Assembly: GCA_024711005.1 (NCBI GenBank)
Contig: JANJTQ010000229.1
Coordinates: forward strand, 1 to 63,923
Direction of reading: 5' to 3'
DNA from: Opitutaceae bacterium
GTDB lineage: Bacteria; Verrucomicrobiota; Verrucomicrobiia; Opitutales; Opitutaceae
DNA: 63,923 nt
Shown in pieces: positions 42,342-51,142 of this stretch; within the stretch, counting starts at the first letter, position 1, and every line of letters starts with the position of its first letter. Both the position numbers and the translations under genes were made by a program. The notes beneath the pieces are model-generated. The model made no database searches and was not told the DNA's origin. It saw only the letters and a program-made list of their open reading frames with translations.

Positions 42342-43286
42342 ATGCCCACCCAACTCGACCAACTGAAGCAGTTCACCACGGTTGTCGCCGACACCGGCGA
42401 TTTCGCGACCATCAAGGAATTCACGCCGCACGACGCGACGACCAACCCGTCGCTCATTCTGAAGGCGGCCGGACTTCCCGCTTATGCTCCGCTCGTGGAC
42501 CAAGCCATCTCCGAAGCCGGTTCCTCCGCCTCGCTCTCCGAGGTCATCGACCGCCTGCTGGTTCTCTTCGGCCTCGAAATTCTCAAGATCGTCCCGGGTC
42601 GCGTGTCCACCGAAGTCGATGCCCGCCTCTCCTTCGACACCGAAGGCACGCTCGCGAAGGCCCGTGAGATCATCGCCCTTTACGAAAAAGCCGGCATCTC
42701 GCGCAATCGCATCCTCATCAAAATCGCCTCCACCTGGGAGGGCATCAAGGCCGCCGAGATCCTCGCGAAGGAAGGCATCAACTGTAACCTCACCCTGCTC
42801 TTCTCCTTCGCCCAAGCCGTCGCCTGCGCCGATGCCGGCGTGAAACTCATCTCGCCTTTCGTGGGCCGCATCCTCGACTGGCACAAAAAAAACAGCGGCA
42901 AGGATTTCGTCGGCGCCGAAGATCCCGGCGTGATCTCCGTCACCCAGATCTACACCTACTACAAAAAATTCGGCTACAAGACCGAGGTCATGGGCGCGTC
43001 CTTCCGTAACACCGGCGAGATCGTCGAACTCGCCGGCTGCGACTTGCTCACCATCTCCCCTCAGCTCCTGGCCGAGCTCAATTCCTCCAGCGCCCCGATC
43101 GTGCGCAAACTGGACCCCGCCAAGGCCGCCTCCTCCGATCTGCGGAAGATCAGCTTCGACGAAAAGTCCTTCCGCTTCGCCCTGAACGACGACGCCATGG
43201 CCACCGAAAAGACCGCCGAGGGAATCCGCGTCTTCTCGGCTGACATCGAGAAACTCGAACAACTCATCGCCAAGAAGCGCGGCTGA
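42342..43286 (+). CDS. tal: Transaldolase
   Basis: A 314-residue class I aldolase of the pentose phosphate pathway. Blocks [44 protein letters not shown] (Schiff-base lysine near residue 130), [20 protein letters not shown] and [21 protein letters not shown] all match. It follows cca by 48 bp and ends before a terminator. The leader (ttctctttaaccATG) has no Shine-Dalgarno sequence. Confidence 0.97.
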   Translation: MPTQLDQLKQFTTVVADTGDFATIKEFTPHDATTNPSLILKAAGLPAYAPLVDQAISEAGSSASLSEVIDRLLVLFGLEILKIVPGRVSTEVDARLSFDTEGTLAKAREIIALYEKAGISRNRILIKIASTWEGIKAAEILAKEGINCNLTLLFSFAQAVACADAGVKLISPFVGRILDWHKKNSGKDFVGAEDPGVISVTQIYTYYKKFGYKTEVMGASFRNTGEIVELAGCDLLTISPQLLAELNSSSAPIVRKLDPAKAASSDLRKISFDEKSFRFALNDDAMATEKTAEGIRVFSADIEKLEQLIAKKRG

Positions 43287-43309
43287 GTTCTTTCAACGCG
43301 GTCCCCCAC

Positions 43310-43341
43310 AGCCCGGTGCCTTGATTGGCGCCGGGCTTTTT
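43310..43341 (+). terminator. Rho-independent terminator of tal
   Basis: An 11-bp stem AGCCCGGTGCC / GGCGCCGGGCT (one mismatch pair) with a 6-nt loop is followed by five T residues. Confidence 0.9.
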
Positions 43342-43472
43342 CGTCCGCAAAGCACTGGAGTCACGTTGACAACCCGTACAAGCCGGCCTGCCTTCAGCTC
43401 CGGCCTCGGAACGCGCATGCCCAATCGGTCGATTCGGGTCATCGGCACCGACGCCGGGACGGTATTTTTCCC

Positions 43473-45815
43473 ATGGACGGCACCAATTTAATCCAAGACC
43501 TTGCCATCGTGCTGCTCGCGGCCGGCTTTGCCGGTTCCCTCTGCAAACGCGTCGGCCTCTCCGTGATCGTCGGCTACCTCGCGGCCGGCATGCTCATCGG
43601 CCCTTACACGCCGCCCTTTTCGTTCATCTCGGACGTCGATCGCATCCAAACCCTCTCACAGGTTGGTCTCGTCTTCCTGATGTTTGCCATCGGGCTCGGT
43701 CTCAGCCTCACCAAACTGCGCCGGATGGGGCTCCCCGCGCTCATCGCCACCGGCCTCGGAGCGTTTTTGATGCTGAACCTCACGCAGTTGCTCGGCGTGT
43801 TCGTCGGATGGACGTTCATGCAAAGCATGTTTGTCGCGAGCATGTTCGTGGTCTCGAGTTCCGCCGTCATCGCGAAGATCGTGAACGAGCTGAAACTCAG
43901 CCACGAGGGCTCCGCCCAACGCGCCGTCGCGATCACCGTCATGGAAGACGTGGTCGCCGTCGTCATGCTCACGATCCTCGCCAGTCAGACGCAATCCGGC
44001 GGCGAGGGAGCCAATGTCGGCAGTCTTCTCGCAACCATGAGCGCCTTCGTCGTGCTGCTCGTCGGCGCCGGCCTCCTCCTCGTTCCCCGGCTCCTCCGCC
44101 GCCTCGAAGCGCGCGCCGATCCCGAGCTGCAGACGATCATCGTCGCCGGCGTGCTCTTCCTCCTCGCCTTCAGCGCGGCCAAAGCCGGCTACTCACTCGC
44201 GCTCGGGGCGTTTCTCCTCGGCGCCATCGTCGCCGAAATGCCTCAGAAGGGCCGCGTGGAAAAAGCCTTCGCCGGCATGCGCGACCTTTTCAGCAGCGTG
44301 TTCTTCGTTTCCATCGGCATGATGATCGACGTCCGCCTCCTCCTGGATGTCTGGCCGCTGATTCTCGGGCTCTTTGCCTTCGTCATGATCTGCCGACCGC
44401 TGGCCTGCGGCATGGCGATGATCGTCTGCGGAACGCACCCGCGTGAAGCCCGCAGGGCCGGACTCCTGCTCACCCCTCTCGGCGAATTTTCATTCATCAT
44501 CGCCCAGTTGGGCGTCAGCACCTCCGTGCTCCCTCCCGAGTATTACCCGCTCGCCGTCGGCACCTCCATTCTCACGGTGCTCGCGACTCCGCTCATCAAC
44601 CGAAATGCGGAACCCCTGCTTCGGGTAATTGAACGAATCGAACCTCGCTGGCTCGTGCGCGCCCTCGAAGCGTATCATGGCTGGCTCCAGCAGGCGCAAA
44701 ATGGAACCTCCTCTCCGCTCGCCTGGAAACTCATTCGCGGCCGTCTCCCCCAAATCGGCATCGAGATGCTCCTGATCTCCGGATTGATGATCTTTTCAGG
44801 ACAGATCCTAAAGGCCGTCGAGTCCTCGTTCGCGACCGGCTGGATTGAAGGCACACGCTTCGACTACGTCTTCTGGGGCGTCATCGGTTTCGTCATTCTC
44901 ATCCTGCTCGTCGCCCTGTGGCGCAACGTCAGCATCGTCATCATGATCCTCGCCGAAAGCCTTGGTCAGGGCACCCGGCTTCCCGCCCCCATCGTCGAAA
45001 AAAGCCTTCGCGCACTCTCCGGGATCGGCCTCGGCTACTGGCTCTACGCAATCCTTCCCATCGAGGCTCTTCCCGGCTGGGGATGGATCGTCATCGGCGT
45101 CGCCGCACTGGTCGTCGCCGTCGTGTTTTCCCGCCGGCTGGTTTATTGGCACAGCACGTGGCAATCCTCCGTGCAAGATGTCCTCAATGAAGATCCCGAC
45201 GGCGCCGTCGGCGTCCGCGCCACGGCGCGCACGGCCCTCGATCGCGGACTGGAAGGCTGGGACATGCAGTTGGATGAAAACATCGTCCCCGACGACGCGG
45301 GCTACGCGGGCAACAATCTCGCCCAACTCGCCATTCCCTCCCGCTTCGGCTGCTCGGTGATCGAAGTCGAACGCAACGGCTATGTCATCACCCGCACCGG
45401 CCCGGATCTCCGCGTTTATCCCGGCGACAAACTCCTTCTTCTCGGCAACGCCCAAGGTCTCTCGGCCGCTCGCGAGTTCCTGCTTGGCGAAAAGAAAACC
45501 GCCGGGGAAACCACCGAGGAATTCAGCGGATCCATCCTGCAAACCCACGTTCTTCCCGAAGGCCCCCACGCCGGAAAAACCCTCGCCGAACTTCAGGTCG
45601 CCCGCGAAACCGGCGTGCGCATCGTCGGTATCCATCGCGATGGTACAAAGATCATCAACCCCGACGGGGCCCAGCGTTTGAACGCCAATGACAGCCTGCT
45701 GGTCGTCGGCACCTTCGAGGAACTTCGCAACTTCCGCCGCTGGCTGAAGGGTGGCGGAGAAACCACGCCGCCCTTCCCGACCAATCCCGCCCCAGGCTTG
45801 CCGGCGCGCTCCTAA
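43473..45815 (+). CDS. CPA2 cation:proton antiporter with two TrkA-C (RCK_C) domains
   Basis: A 780-residue membrane protein. About 12 helices span residues 1-395 (VGYLAAGMLIGPYTPP, MFAIGLGLSLTKLRRMG, TVMEDVVAVVMLTIL, SLALGAFLLGAIVAEMP, SSVFFVSIGMMIDVRLLL), as in KefB/KefC-type Na+(K+)/H+ antiporters, followed by an extra two to three helices (about 430-570) and two C-terminal TrkA-C domains (about 590-650 and 690-760) that bind nucleotide or c-di-AMP. No Rossmann (TrkA-N) domain is present. The ATG at 43473 follows a region with a weak TTGACA box at about 43364. Confidence 0.92.
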   Translation: MDGTNLIQDLAIVLLAAGFAGSLCKRVGLSVIVGYLAAGMLIGPYTPPFSFISDVDRIQTLSQVGLVFLMFAIGLGLSLTKLRRMGLPALIATGLGAFLMLNLTQLLGVFVGWTFMQSMFVASMFVVSSSAVIAKIVNELKLSHEGSAQRAVAITVMEDVVAVVMLTILASQTQSGGEGANVGSLLATMSAFVVLLVGAGLLLVPRLLRRLEARADPELQTIIVAGVLFLLAFSAAKAGYSLALGAFLLGAIVAEMPQKGRVEKAFAGMRDLFSSVFFVSIGMMIDVRLLLDVWPLILGLFAFVMICRPLACGMAMIVCGTHPREARRAGLLLTPLGEFSFIIAQLGVSTSVLPPEYYPLAVGTSILTVLATPLINRNAEPLLRVIERIEPRWLVRALEAYHGWLQQAQNGTSSPLAWKLIRGRLPQIGIEMLLISGLMIFSGQILKAVESSFATGWIEGTRFDYVFWGVIGFVILILLVALWRNVSIVIMILAESLGQGTRLPAPIVEKSLRALSGIGLGYWLYAILPIEALPGWGWIVIGVAALVVAVVFSRRLVYWHSTWQSSVQDVLNEDPDGAVGVRATARTALDRGLEGWDMQLDENIVPDDAGYAGNNLAQLAIPSRFGCSVIEVERNGYVITRTGPDLRVYPGDKLLLLGNAQGLSAAREFLLGEKKTAGETTEEFSGSILQTHVLPEGPHAGKTLAELQVARETGVRIVGIHRDGTKIINPDGAQRLNANDSLLVVGTFEELRNFRRWLKGGGETTPPFPTNPAPGLPARS

Positions 45816-45852
45816 CCCGAGCGCGCAGGCGGACCGTCCGACTCTCCTTTCC

Positions 45853-47808
45853 ATGATCCGCGCCTTCCAATGGGACCTCGCCCGCCAGGTAGAACGGCTC
45901 GATTTCCTGATCGCCCAGCTCCCTCGCTACGCCGACTGGGGCTACGAGGAACTCTACCTGCACCTTGAGGACGCGGTCGAATACCCGAGCCTGCCTGGCG
46001 TTGCCCGCGCCGACGCCTACCGCACACGCGACTTCACGAAACTCGTCACGGCCGCCACCCGCGCCGGCATCAAGGTCGTCCCCATCGTCAATCTCCTCGG
46101 ACACACCCAGTACCTCATCAAGACCCCCGCGCTGCGCGACTTGAACGAACTCCGCGCGGCGGACGACTCCCCGCTCGAACGCGGACAGCTTTGCCCGCTT
46201 CACCCGCGCACGTTGGAGGTCACTGAAAAGCTCCTGCGCGACATGGCTCCGTTCTGCACCGCGGGCAAGGTTCACGTCGGACTCGACGAATCCTTCCACC
46301 TCGGCAAGCACCCGCTTTCCCGCGCCGAAATCAAACGCATAGGACTCGCGTCACATTTTTCCGGATACGTCAACCGGCTCCATTCGCTCGTCCAGCCGCT
46401 CGGCCTGCGCATGGGCATGTGGGCCGACATGCTCGCGCTCCTGCCCGACGCCATCTCGCAACTCCCTCGCGGCCTCATCGCCTACGACTGGTACTACTAC
46501 CCCTTTCCGCGTCACCCGCGGATGGAGTTGCACAACTTCGCCGACTACGACCTCGCGCCCGCGCTCGCCAGGCAAGGCGTCGAATACTGGGGTTGCCCGA
46601 TGAACGGCGGCTTCCGTCACGAGCCGCTTCCCGTCTTTGGCGACCGCCTCGCCAACATCCAGTCCTGGTGGCGTCGCTGCCGTCAGACCCACGCCGGCGG
46701 GTTCCTCGTCACTGGCTGGGAGCCGCAACGTCTCGCCTTCGAAATGCCCATGGTGGTCGATGCCGCCGCCGCCAGTCTCTGGCTCGACCCGCAGATCGAC
46801 GATCATGCCGGCCTGCTCGCCAAAGGCTTCGAGCGCGTCTTCGGCAAAACCGGATCGCGCCAGGCCGCCCGAGTCGCGCTGGCGTGTGACGAACACGCCT
46901 TCGCCGGCTACGCGAAGTGGGAAGTCAACGACCGCTGGGACGGCCTCGCCGGCCCCGAAGGCCCCGCCCGCGCCGACCGCAGCGCACGTTTCTTCGCCCG
47001 CGCCGCGAAACAAAACCTCCCGCCTCCCTTCACCGCCAGCGCCGCCTTCAACGCCTACCTCGCCGCCCGCGAGTCCTTTATCCGCCACGCCGCCCGGACC
47101 GTCCAAAAAATCCGCCGCCGCCACGTCACCGGCCAAGCCCGGTTTGTCACTTATTACGTGACAAACGCGCGAAGCGCCGCGGACGCGTTTGGCGCCGAAA
47201 TCGAGGCCGGGCGCGCCGCCGCGCGCGCCATGTGGGCGCGTACTCGCAGCTCGCGAGTACGGTCTCCCAACGAGGCCATTCTCGATCAGGACGCCGGGCG
47301 CTTGAAGGCTTGGAAAACGTGGCTCGTCGCCGTCGCCAAAGACTCCGCGCGCGCCCTCGACGCCTCGCCGGTACACGGACGCTGGCAGCTCACATTCACC
47401 GTTCACAACCCCGCCCCCGCGCTGCAAAAAATCCTCGTCGAGCAACAAACCGTCGATGGAGCGTGGAGGACGCTCGCCGAGCGTTTCACGATCGAGTTCC
47501 GGGCGCGGGCGGCGCGCCCTCGCACGAACAGTCGTCGTGAGTTTTCGGTCTCCGTCGACACCCCTGCGCGCAGGTTGCGGATCGCCCTGCGCGGAGTCGG
47601 AGAAGTCGCGGTCAGCCAAGTCATACTGACCGATGGAGTGATCACCTTGCATCCGACCGATTGGCCGGTGCGTGAACGCCGCCCGCTCGGAACCGCCGCG
47701 CCAACATCCGGTCTTCCCGACCTCCATCTCGCATGCAACGTCGGCGTTCTAGACCTTTTGTTTCACCACGCGGCGGATCTGGCGACCATCCCGCCTGTTC
47801 AGAGCTGA
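45853..47808 (+). CDS. GH20-like glycosidase with two palindromic elements in the gene
   Basis: A 651-residue protein of the GH20 (beta-hexosaminidase-type) barrel. Start MIRAFQWDLARQVERLDFLI; KVVPIVNLLGHTQYLIK, FCTAGKVHVGLDESFHLG (catalytic Asp-Glu pair region) and LIAYDWYYYPFPRHP match its barrel strands. No signal peptide is seen at this ATG, which overlaps no gene. Residues about 431-438 (FVTYYVTN) come from the 47143-47165 palindrome and residues about 463-470 from the 47239-47261 palindrome; both sit in a helical, weakly conserved region after the barrel (residues 400-520). The C-terminal 170 residues form a beta-rich domain of unknown type. Confidence 0.82.
   Translation: MIRAFQWDLARQVERLDFLIAQLPRYADWGYEELYLHLEDAVEYPSLPGVARADAYRTRDFTKLVTAATRAGIKVVPIVNLLGHTQYLIKTPALRDLNELRAADDSPLERGQLCPLHPRTLEVTEKLLRDMAPFCTAGKVHVGLDESFHLGKHPLSRAEIKRIGLASHFSGYVNRLHSLVQPLGLRMGMWADMLALLPDAISQLPRGLIAYDWYYYPFPRHPRMELHNFADYDLAPALARQGVEYWGCPMNGGFRHEPLPVFGDRLANIQSWWRRCRQTHAGGFLVTGWEPQRLAFEMPMVVDAAAASLWLDPQIDDHAGLLAKGFERVFGKTGSRQAARVALACDEHAFAGYAKWEVNDRWDGLAGPEGPARADRSARFFARAAKQNLPPPFTASAAFNAYLAARESFIRHAARTVQKIRRRHVTGQARFVTYYVTNARSAADAFGAEIEAGRAAARAMWARTRSSRVRSPNEAILDQDAGRLKAWKTWLVAVAKDSARALDASPVHGRWQLTFTVHNPAPALQKILVEQQTVDGAWRTLAERFTIEFRARAARPRTNSRREFSVSVDTPARRLRIALRGVGEVAVSQVILTDGVITLHPTDWPVRERRPLGTAAPTSGLPDLHLACNVGVLDLLFHHAADLATIPPVQS
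47143..47165. repeat. 23-bp near-palindrome TTTGTCACTTA.../...GTGACAAA inside the GH20-like gene
   Basis: TTTGTCAC-TTATTAC-GTGACAAA: the same core as at 18821-18841 and 27528-27558, with a single C for A change in the centre. Coding (peptide FVTYYVTN). Confidence 0.85.
47239..47261. repeat. 23-bp palindrome CGTACTCGC-AGCTC-GCGAGTACG inside the GH20-like gene
   Basis: Perfect 9-bp arms around a 5-base centre, coding. Different in sequence from the TTGTCAC family but inserted in the same protein region. Confidence 0.8.
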
Positions 47809-47886
47809 GGGTCTCCTACGGAATCGACGGTGGGACAAGATCCTGCGCAACAGCCGCGGCCCCGCAGGGCATGTCGGCAACCTGAT

Positions 47887-49032
47887 ATGAACTTGAAACG
47901 GTTACTCGATCGGGTCTCGAAGCGTGAACCCCGGAGCGTTCTGTCCGTTCCCGTCAGCGCCCCGAACGGGGAATCGCCGTACAACCATCTTCCTCCTGAG
48001 CGGTTTTGGCGGACCGGAGTTGTGAAGGCCGATCCCCTTTCGATCAGCGATCTCTATCATCCCAAGTTCGAGCTGACTCAACAGGACCCCATCGCCTGCG
48101 CCGGGAGTTGCTTCGCCCAGCACATCTCCGCCCAGCTGCGCGCACGGAATTTTAATGTGATCGACAAGGAGCCTCCCCCCGACGGCTTGACCAAGGAGAG
48201 CGCGCTCCGGTTTGGCTACGGCACTTTCTCGGCTCGCTACGCAAACATCTATGTCGTGCGCCAACTCCTGCAGTTGGCCAAAGAGGCGTTGTTGAAAGAA
48301 CCTCGAAGCGCACGGGAGATCGTGTGGATGCAGGACGGACGTTATTTCGACGCCCTCCGTCCGTCCGTCGAGCCCGAGGGCTTCGCCACCGCGGACGAGG
48401 TCCTTTTCCACAGAGCGGTTCATCTCCAAAAAGTCCGGGAGCTTCTCTTGGAAATGAAGGTTCTGGTCTTCACACTCGGCCTCACCGAGTGCTGGGAGAA
48501 TACGGAAACGGGCCTGGTCTACCCTACCTGCCCCGGAACGATCGCCGGGTGTTTCGATTCGAGTGCGTATCGTTTTCGCAACCTCGGTTTCGGTGAAATT
48601 TATTCCGACTTCATCGAACTCAAAAACCTCATTCAGCGCAGGAATCCCGGGGTGAAGTTCATCCTCACCGTGTCGCCGGTGCCGCTTACCGCGACGGCCA
48701 CAAGCGATCATATTCTGGTGGCGACCACCTATTCCAAATCCGTCTTGCGAGCGGTCGCAGGCGCGCTGTCCAACGAGTTCCCGGAGATAGATTACTTCCC
48801 GTCCTACGAGATCATCACCGGCCCTCAGGCCAAGGGACGCTTTTACGAGCGCAACCTTCGCGTAGTGACGCCCGAGGGAGTAACCGCGGTCATGAACACC
48901 TTTTTCGCCTCTCGCGCCACGGTGTCAGATACGGCCGCGAACGTCGATCCGGCCAACCCCTCCACAAAGGCCGATTCCGAGGACGACGTCGTCTGTGAAG
49001 AAGCCCTCCTCGAAGCCTTCGCCAAAAAATGA
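47887..49032 (+). CDS. GSCFA domain protein
   Basis: A 381-residue protein with the GSCFA signature CAGSCFAQHISAQL near residue 75, then the family's VFTLGLTECWENTETGLVYP, AYRFRNLGFGEIYSDFIELK and ILTVSPVPLTATA blocks. The family is a SGNH-like fold often tied to polysaccharide or lipid modification, but no substrate is proven. The start was set at the ATG (47887); an upstream frame exists. The next gene starts inside the stop (ATGA), so the two are coupled. Confidence 0.9.
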   Translation: MNLKRLLDRVSKREPRSVLSVPVSAPNGESPYNHLPPERFWRTGVVKADPLSISDLYHPKFELTQQDPIACAGSCFAQHISAQLRARNFNVIDKEPPPDGLTKESALRFGYGTFSARYANIYVVRQLLQLAKEALLKEPRSAREIVWMQDGRYFDALRPSVEPEGFATADEVLFHRAVHLQKVRELLLEMKVLVFTLGLTECWENTETGLVYPTCPGTIAGCFDSSAYRFRNLGFGEIYSDFIELKNLIQRRNPGVKFILTVSPVPLTATATSDHILVATTYSKSVLRAVAGALSNEFPEIDYFPSYEIITGPQAKGRFYERNLRVVTPEGVTAVMNTFFASRATVSDTAANVDPANPSTKADSEDDVVCEEALLEAFAKK

Positions 49033-49841
49033 CCCGGTTCTCGTTATGCTGTTGGGGTAACTCGCACTTGGCGGCGCTCAAAATCGCCTGGGACAAACAC
49101 CGGTCGGAATACCCGGGAATCACGCTTGGTTTCTTCGGCGCCCCCGGGAAGCAACTGCGCGAGATCGAGATCAAAAATGGCAAGGCGACGCCGCAAAATC
49201 CTCAGCTGGCACGCGCTCTCAGATTGGTGTCGGGCGGAGCCGAGTCGGTGGACCTTGAGGCGCATGACGCGTTCGCGCTCGTTGGCCTCGAACTCGGGTT
49301 CCGGGTCTTTTTAACCACCCTGCGTGGACATCTCGCCACGCCTGAATTCAAAACCGCCCGCAAGCAGCAGGACCTTATTTCGGACACCTGCCTCCGTCAT
49401 TGTTTGAAAGACCTGCTCACCCACTCGGTGTCCGTTAAGCTTCTTAAAAAACTGAAGCGGGACACGCCAAAGCCCGTGTACATCATCACTGAGCCGCACC
49501 TCTCGGAAGCGGCATTAAATCAGAAAGCCACCGATCATCTGCCCCGGCTTAAACGGACCGGTGCGTTGCCCCGGATGCATGGACTGTACTCCGAGTTTCT
49601 GGAGCGCATCGTGCTGGAGGCTGGAGGCATTTTGGTCCCGCAGCCTTCGGATACGCTGACCGATGATGGCTTCACCCGGAAAAAGTTCAGCAGAGGATCC
49701 TCCCGCCTTTTGGCAGCCGATGAGCAACACGACGGGGATGACGCGCGCCACATGAACGAAGCGTACGGCAACCGGGTCCTGAAGGATCTTTTCACCCGGA
49801 TCGAGGCCGACCTGCCACTACAAGGCCGGCCTGGAGGATAG
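49029..49841 (+). CDS. SGNH-hydrolase-like protein paired with GSCFA
   Basis: A 270-residue protein beginning TRFSLCCWGNSHLAALKIAW; GNSHL with an upstream Trp is the block I serine-like site of an SGNH/GDSL hydrolase variant (Asn-Ser-His), and DARHMNEAYGNRVLKDLF near the C-terminus holds the block V Asp-x-x-His pair. No signal peptide. The gene overlaps the GSCFA stop, suggesting that the two form a working pair acting on an ester or acyl group of a glycan; that function is inference. Confidence 0.72.
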   Translation: MTRFSLCCWGNSHLAALKIAWDKHRSEYPGITLGFFGAPGKQLREIEIKNGKATPQNPQLARALRLVSGGAESVDLEAHDAFALVGLELGFRVFLTTLRGHLATPEFKTARKQQDLISDTCLRHCLKDLLTHSVSVKLLKKLKRDTPKPVYIITEPHLSEAALNQKATDHLPRLKRTGALPRMHGLYSEFLERIVLEAGGILVPQPSDTLTDDGFTRKKFSRGSSRLLAADEQHDGDDARHMNEAYGNRVLKDLFTRIEADLPLQGRPGG

Positions 49842-49869
49842 GACCCAGGCCGGGTCGATGCAGCCGGAA

Positions 49870-49897
49870 GGTAGGGCGAGGCGTCCCACCGAGCCGC
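49870..49897. repeat. Second copy of the GGTAGGGCGAGGC element (intergenic)
   Basis: The 28 bases starting GGTAGGGCGAGGCGTCCCAC differ at a few positions from the head of the element in hrpA at 36714. It lies between the SGNH-like gene and the end of purK. Confidence 0.75.
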
Positions 49898-49911
49898 TTT
49901 CGGACCACGTA

Positions 49912-51051
49912 TCAGAGCCGCGCCTTCAACGCGCGCGCCGCTTCCAAGGCCGCGTCCGCCGTGGCTGCGGTCACGGTGAAGTGGCCCATTTTGCGGCCGA
50001 TGCGCGGCTCCTTTTTTCCGTAGAGGTGCAGCTTGGCCCGCGGTTCGGCGAGAATCGCCGCCCAGTTGGGCTCGTCCGCGAGATACCCGTTATCCCACTT
50101 CCACGCGTCGCCGAGGATGTTGACCATCACGACCGGTGAAACCACCGAGACATCGCCCAGCGGCAGTCCGCACACGGCGCGCACGTGCTGCTCGAACTGC
50201 GAGGTCACACAGGCGTCGAGCGTCCAGTGTCCGGAGTTGTGCGGCCGCGGCGCGAGTTCGTTGACGAGAATTCCGCCGCGATCCGTGAGAAACAACTCGA
50301 TCGCCAACAGGCCGACGAGGTTGAGCTTTTCCGCGATCGCGAGGCCGAGCTTCTCCGCATCGCTGCGGACGGCGTCGCTGATGCGCGCGGGAACGATTGA
50401 AAAATCGAGGATGTGCTTCGTGTGAATGTTCTCCGCGACCGGAAACACCTTCACTTCGCCCGTGCTGGAGCGGGCCACCAGAACCGACAACTCGCATTTG
50501 AAATCGATGAACTTCTCGATCACGCAACGCTGCTTCGCAAAGGCGGCGACCGCGGTGGCGATGGAAGTCTCGTCGGAGACCTTGACCTGGCCCTTGCCGT
50601 CGTAGCCAAAGTCGGCGGTCTTCACCACGCAGGGCAGGCCTACCCGGCGAATGGCGGCGGCAAGGTCGTCGGTCGCCTCGACTTCGGCAAATGGCACGTG
50701 AGGGAAGTCGTTTTTGCGCAGCCAGTTTTTTTCCCGCATGCGGTTCTGACACACTTCGAGCACGCTGGAATGCGGATGCAGCGGAACCAGGTTTTCGATT
50801 TTCCAGAGAGGTTCGGCCGGGATGTTTTCGAACTCGTAAGTCACCACGTCGACACTGCGGGCGAAGGCCGTAAGCGCATCGATGTCGGTATAGGCCCGAT
50901 TGGTCTCCGTCGCGGACACCTCGCCCGCCGGTCCGTTGGGCTCCGGCTCGTAAACATGCACGCGATAACCGAGACGCTCCGCCGCATGGGCGAACATGCG
51001 GCCAAGCTGGCCGCCACCGAGAACACCGATCGTTTTGCCGGGATGAATCAT
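49912..51051 (-). CDS. purK: N5-carboxyaminoimidazole ribonucleotide synthase
   Basis: A 379-residue ATP-grasp enzyme converting AIR, ATP and bicarbonate into N5-CAIR in purine synthesis. GKTIGVLGGGQLGRMFAHAA opens the preATP-grasp domain; VVKTADFGYDGKGQVKV is the ATP loop, and LVNELAPRPHNSGHWTLDA holds the PurK signature. It follows purE on the same strand after 91 bp; together they replace the single-step PurE class II route. Length is normal. Confidence 0.97.
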   Translation of the reverse strand: MIHPGKTIGVLGGGQLGRMFAHAAERLGYRVHVYEPEPNGPAGEVSATETNRAYTDIDALTAFARSVDVVTYEFENIPAEPLWKIENLVPLHPHSSVLEVCQNRMREKNWLRKNDFPHVPFAEVEATDDLAAAIRRVGLPCVVKTADFGYDGKGQVKVSDETSIATAVAAFAKQRCVIEKFIDFKCELSVLVARSSTGEVKVFPVAENIHTKHILDFSIVPARISDAVRSDAEKLGLAIAEKLNLVGLLAIELFLTDRGGILVNELAPRPHNSGHWTLDACVTSQFEQHVRAVCGLPLGDVSVVSPVVMVNILGDAWKWDNGYLADEPNWAAILAEPRAKLHLYGKKEPRIGRKMGHFTVTAATADAALEAARALKARL

Positions 51052-51142
51052 GAAAGGAGAAATCGCAGAGAACAGAGAGGCGGATCACGGGGGTCAAACC
51101 CGCGTTTGCCGGGAGGCGGACAGCGGGTCGGCCCGCTGCTGT

